Source: an uncultured Alphaproteobacteria bacterium (GTDB taxonomy: Bacteria > Pseudomonadota > Alphaproteobacteria > Rhizobiales > Aestuariivirgaceae). Taken from it: a stretch of 33,894 nucleotides of DNA. The stretch is taken from contig CAMFKI010000037.1 of NCBI GenBank assembly GCA_945957365.1, positions 1-33,894 on the forward strand, in the 5' to 3' direction. The position numbers were made by a program, and so were the translations under genes. Below are positions 32,595-33,894 of this stretch, one piece after another. The notes under the pieces are model-generated. The model had not been told where the DNA came from. It saw nothing but the letters and a program-made list of their open reading frames with translations, and did not search any database. The first letter of the stretch is position 1. Each line of letters begins with the position of its first letter.

Positions 32595-33754
32595 TGAAGC
32601 GCCTCGCCGCCATCCTCGCCGTGCTGCTGCTCTGCGCCGGCCCTGCTGCGGCGCAGGGCGCCGATACGCCGCTGATGGGCAGTTCGGCCGACAGCGTCGA
32701 CCAGGCCGCGCCGGCCGATCAGGCGGCGGCTCCGGCGGATCAACCCGCGCCCGCCGACCAGCCCGATGCCGTGGACCAGCCGCCCCCCACCGAGGACCAT
32801 CACATCGTCGACGTGCTGTCGATCGGCGATGCGCTGGGCGGCGGTCTTGGTGCTGGCCTGTCGCGCGTCACCGAGCCCAGCGGCAATTACGACGTGTCGA
32901 TCCGCTTCAACGAGGAATCGGGCCTCGCGCGTCCGGAGGTCTATGACTGGGCGGCCACCGTGCCGAAGATCCTCGATGGCAATGCCTATGACGTGATCGT
33001 GGTCATGCTCGGCGCCAATGACCGCCAGATGATCCGCGATGGCGACATGCGCTACGAGTTCGGCACGCCGGAATGGAAGGAGGCCTACACGAAGCAGGTC
33101 AACCTGCTGCTCGACCAGCTCGCCGCTTCCAAGGCGCGCATCATCTGGGTGGCGCCGCCGCCGATGCGCGACCCGGACTATGATGCCGCCATGCAGGACA
33201 TCGCCGCGCTGCAGAAGCAGCAGGTCGAAAAGCGCGGCATGACCTTCCTCGACCTCCGTCCGCAATTCACCAATCCCGACGGCAGCTACGCCGATGCGAC
33301 CACCGACGGCGCGGGCAACGTCATCAAGCTGCGCGGGCGCGACGGCATCTCGTTCTTCAAGGCCGGCAACAACCTGATGGGCCAGGAGGTGCTCGCCGCC
33401 ATCGAGGTGGGCCAGCCCTTTGCCGCCGATGATGCCTCCGACAGCCCCGCCGCCGAGAAGACCTCGCGGCTCGACAGCCCCGAGGTCCACAAGACGGACG
33501 CGGAGGTGAAGCCCGATGCCGTTCCTCTCTTCGGCCAGGCGGTGATGGATGGCGAGCCTTACACCGTGCAGCCCGAGGGCGTGACCGCCAATGCCATCCT
33601 GCTGGCGGCAGGAGATCTCGGACCCGAAGCCGCTCTCAAGACGCTCCGCGACATCGCCCCCACGGGGAGCGGTGCCGAGAAGCTGTTCAAGCTCGGTAGC
33701 CCGCAGGTTGCGCCAGCTGGAAGGCCGGATGACTTCACAGCTCCGGCGCCCTGA
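32594..33754 (+). CDS. DUF459 SGNH-hydrolase-like periplasmic protein
   Basis: A 386-residue exported protein: signal peptide about 1-20 (cut after GPAAA), then a low-complexity Ala/Asp/Gln/Pro linker (about 34-66, repeats of ADQ/PADQ), then an SGNH-like domain of the DUF459 type (about 70-275) and a long unstructured-looking tail. Block I reads SIGDALGGG, with A80 where the nucleophilic Ser sits in active SGNH enzymes. Block III, MLGANDRQ, is intact. Block V reads RDGISFF, with S253 where the His should be. It may thus be catalytically inactive, possibly a binding protein for peptidoglycan or its O-acetyl groups. Coupled to the transglycosylase gene by TGATG. Confidence 0.88.
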   Translation: MKRLAAILAVLLLCAGPAAAQGADTPLMGSSADSVDQAAPADQAAAPADQPAPADQPDAVDQPPPTEDHHIVDVLSIGDALGGGLGAGLSRVTEPSGNYDVSIRFNEESGLARPEVYDWAATVPKILDGNAYDVIVVMLGANDRQMIRDGDMRYEFGTPEWKEAYTKQVNLLLDQLAASKARIIWVAPPPMRDPDYDAAMQDIAALQKQQVEKRGMTFLDLRPQFTNPDGSYADATTDGAGNVIKLRGRDGISFFKAGNNLMGQEVLAAIEVGQPFAADDASDSPAAEKTSRLDSPEVHKTDAEVKPDAVPLFGQAVMDGEPYTVQPEGVTANAILLAAGDLGPEAALKTLRDIAPTGSGAEKLFKLGSPQVAPAGRPDDFTAPAP

Positions 33755-33764
33755 AGGGTGAAGC

Positions 33765-33795
33765 CGTCATCCCGGCGAAAGCCGGGACCCAGCTT
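33765..33795. repeat. Family A half unit (copy A8)
   Basis: cgtcatcccggcgaaagccggga followed by cccagctt, the left arm of a family A unit just after the DUF459 gene. The right arm is not found before the terminal repeat at 33840. Confidence 0.75.
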
Positions 33796-33839
33796 CCGTT
33801 CAACGCGCAGGATATTTGCGGCGAGGACTTCCTGTCTCG

Positions 33840-33892
33840 TCACCTTGCCCCGGCTTGTCTCGACGATTTGCGCTTTAATGGAGGTGCCGGGG
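33840..33892. repeat. Terminal inverted repeat, right copy
   Basis: Reverse complement of 1-53 with one mismatch (33844). It begins tcaccttgccccggc like the family B elements and runs into an element-specific sequence (gatttgcgctttaatgg). It extends to within two bases of the window end. Confidence 0.85.
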
Positions 33893-33894
33893 GT

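Noticed and set aside
32692..32792. Tandem-repeat or phase-variation tract in the DUF459 gene
   Set aside because: The ADQ/PADQ repeats are imperfect at DNA level and look like a flexible linker, not a slippage-prone tract.

Overview
The window is a gene-dense, high-GC (roughly two thirds G+C by eye) chromosomal segment of an alphaproteobacterium, most likely of the order Hyphomicrobiales. The evidence is the conserved housekeeping block gshB-yraN-rsmI-hemW-rdgB-rph facing hrcA-grpE, with dnaK-dnaJ close by, plus abundant intergenic palindromic repeats. I support 31 protein genes. I see no rRNA, tRNA, CRISPR array, prophage or insertion sequence. No gene-free stretch exceeds about 205 bases, and most of the longer ones are filled by repeat hairpins.

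Layout. 1-5252 (minus strand): a compact housekeeping operon, transcribed rph -> VOC-rdgB fusion -> hemW -> rsmI -> yraN -> gshB, covering RNA maturation, nucleotide-pool cleaning, heme trafficking, rRNA methylation and glutathione synthesis. 5324-7046 (plus): hrcA-grpE. 7194-10079: a small VOC protein, an alkB/flavin amine oxidase pair (minus) and a cupin. 10277-13501: dnaK-dnaJ with a heat-shock-type promoter, a structured leader and a clear terminator. 13685-18485: an SH3-domain membrane-anchored protein, a 2-hydroxyacid dehydrogenase, a class I glutamine amidotransferase-like hydrolase, and an SDR/acyl-CoA dehydrogenase pair. 18549-23286: a chromate transporter divergent, by only 22 bp, from a giant indolepyruvate ferredoxin oxidoreductase. 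23478-28042: a ureohydrolase with a degenerate histidine kinase-like membrane protein, ferrochelatase, and an SPFH/NfeD pair. 28155-33754: cell-envelope genes, namely KpsF-type arabinose-5-phosphate isomerase, galU, galE, an MltB-like lytic transglycosylase and a DUF459 SGNH-like protein.

How the genes work together: the left half is protein and RNA quality control plus heat shock (HrcA, GrpE, DnaK, DnaJ, RNase PH, RdgB, AlkB). The right half is metabolism and envelope sugar/peptidoglycan work. HemW on the left and HemH on the right both serve heme.

I found no clear new multi-gene system. The most notable points are an in-frame VOC-RdgB fusion, a sensor-kinase-like protein that has lost its phosphorylation histidine and ATP-binding asparagine, an SGNH-like protein lacking its serine and histidine and translationally coupled to a lytic transglycosylase, three families of intergenic hairpin repeats, and a 53-bp near-perfect inverted repeat at the two ends of the window (probably a repeat at which an assembly broke, possibly a real inversion boundary).
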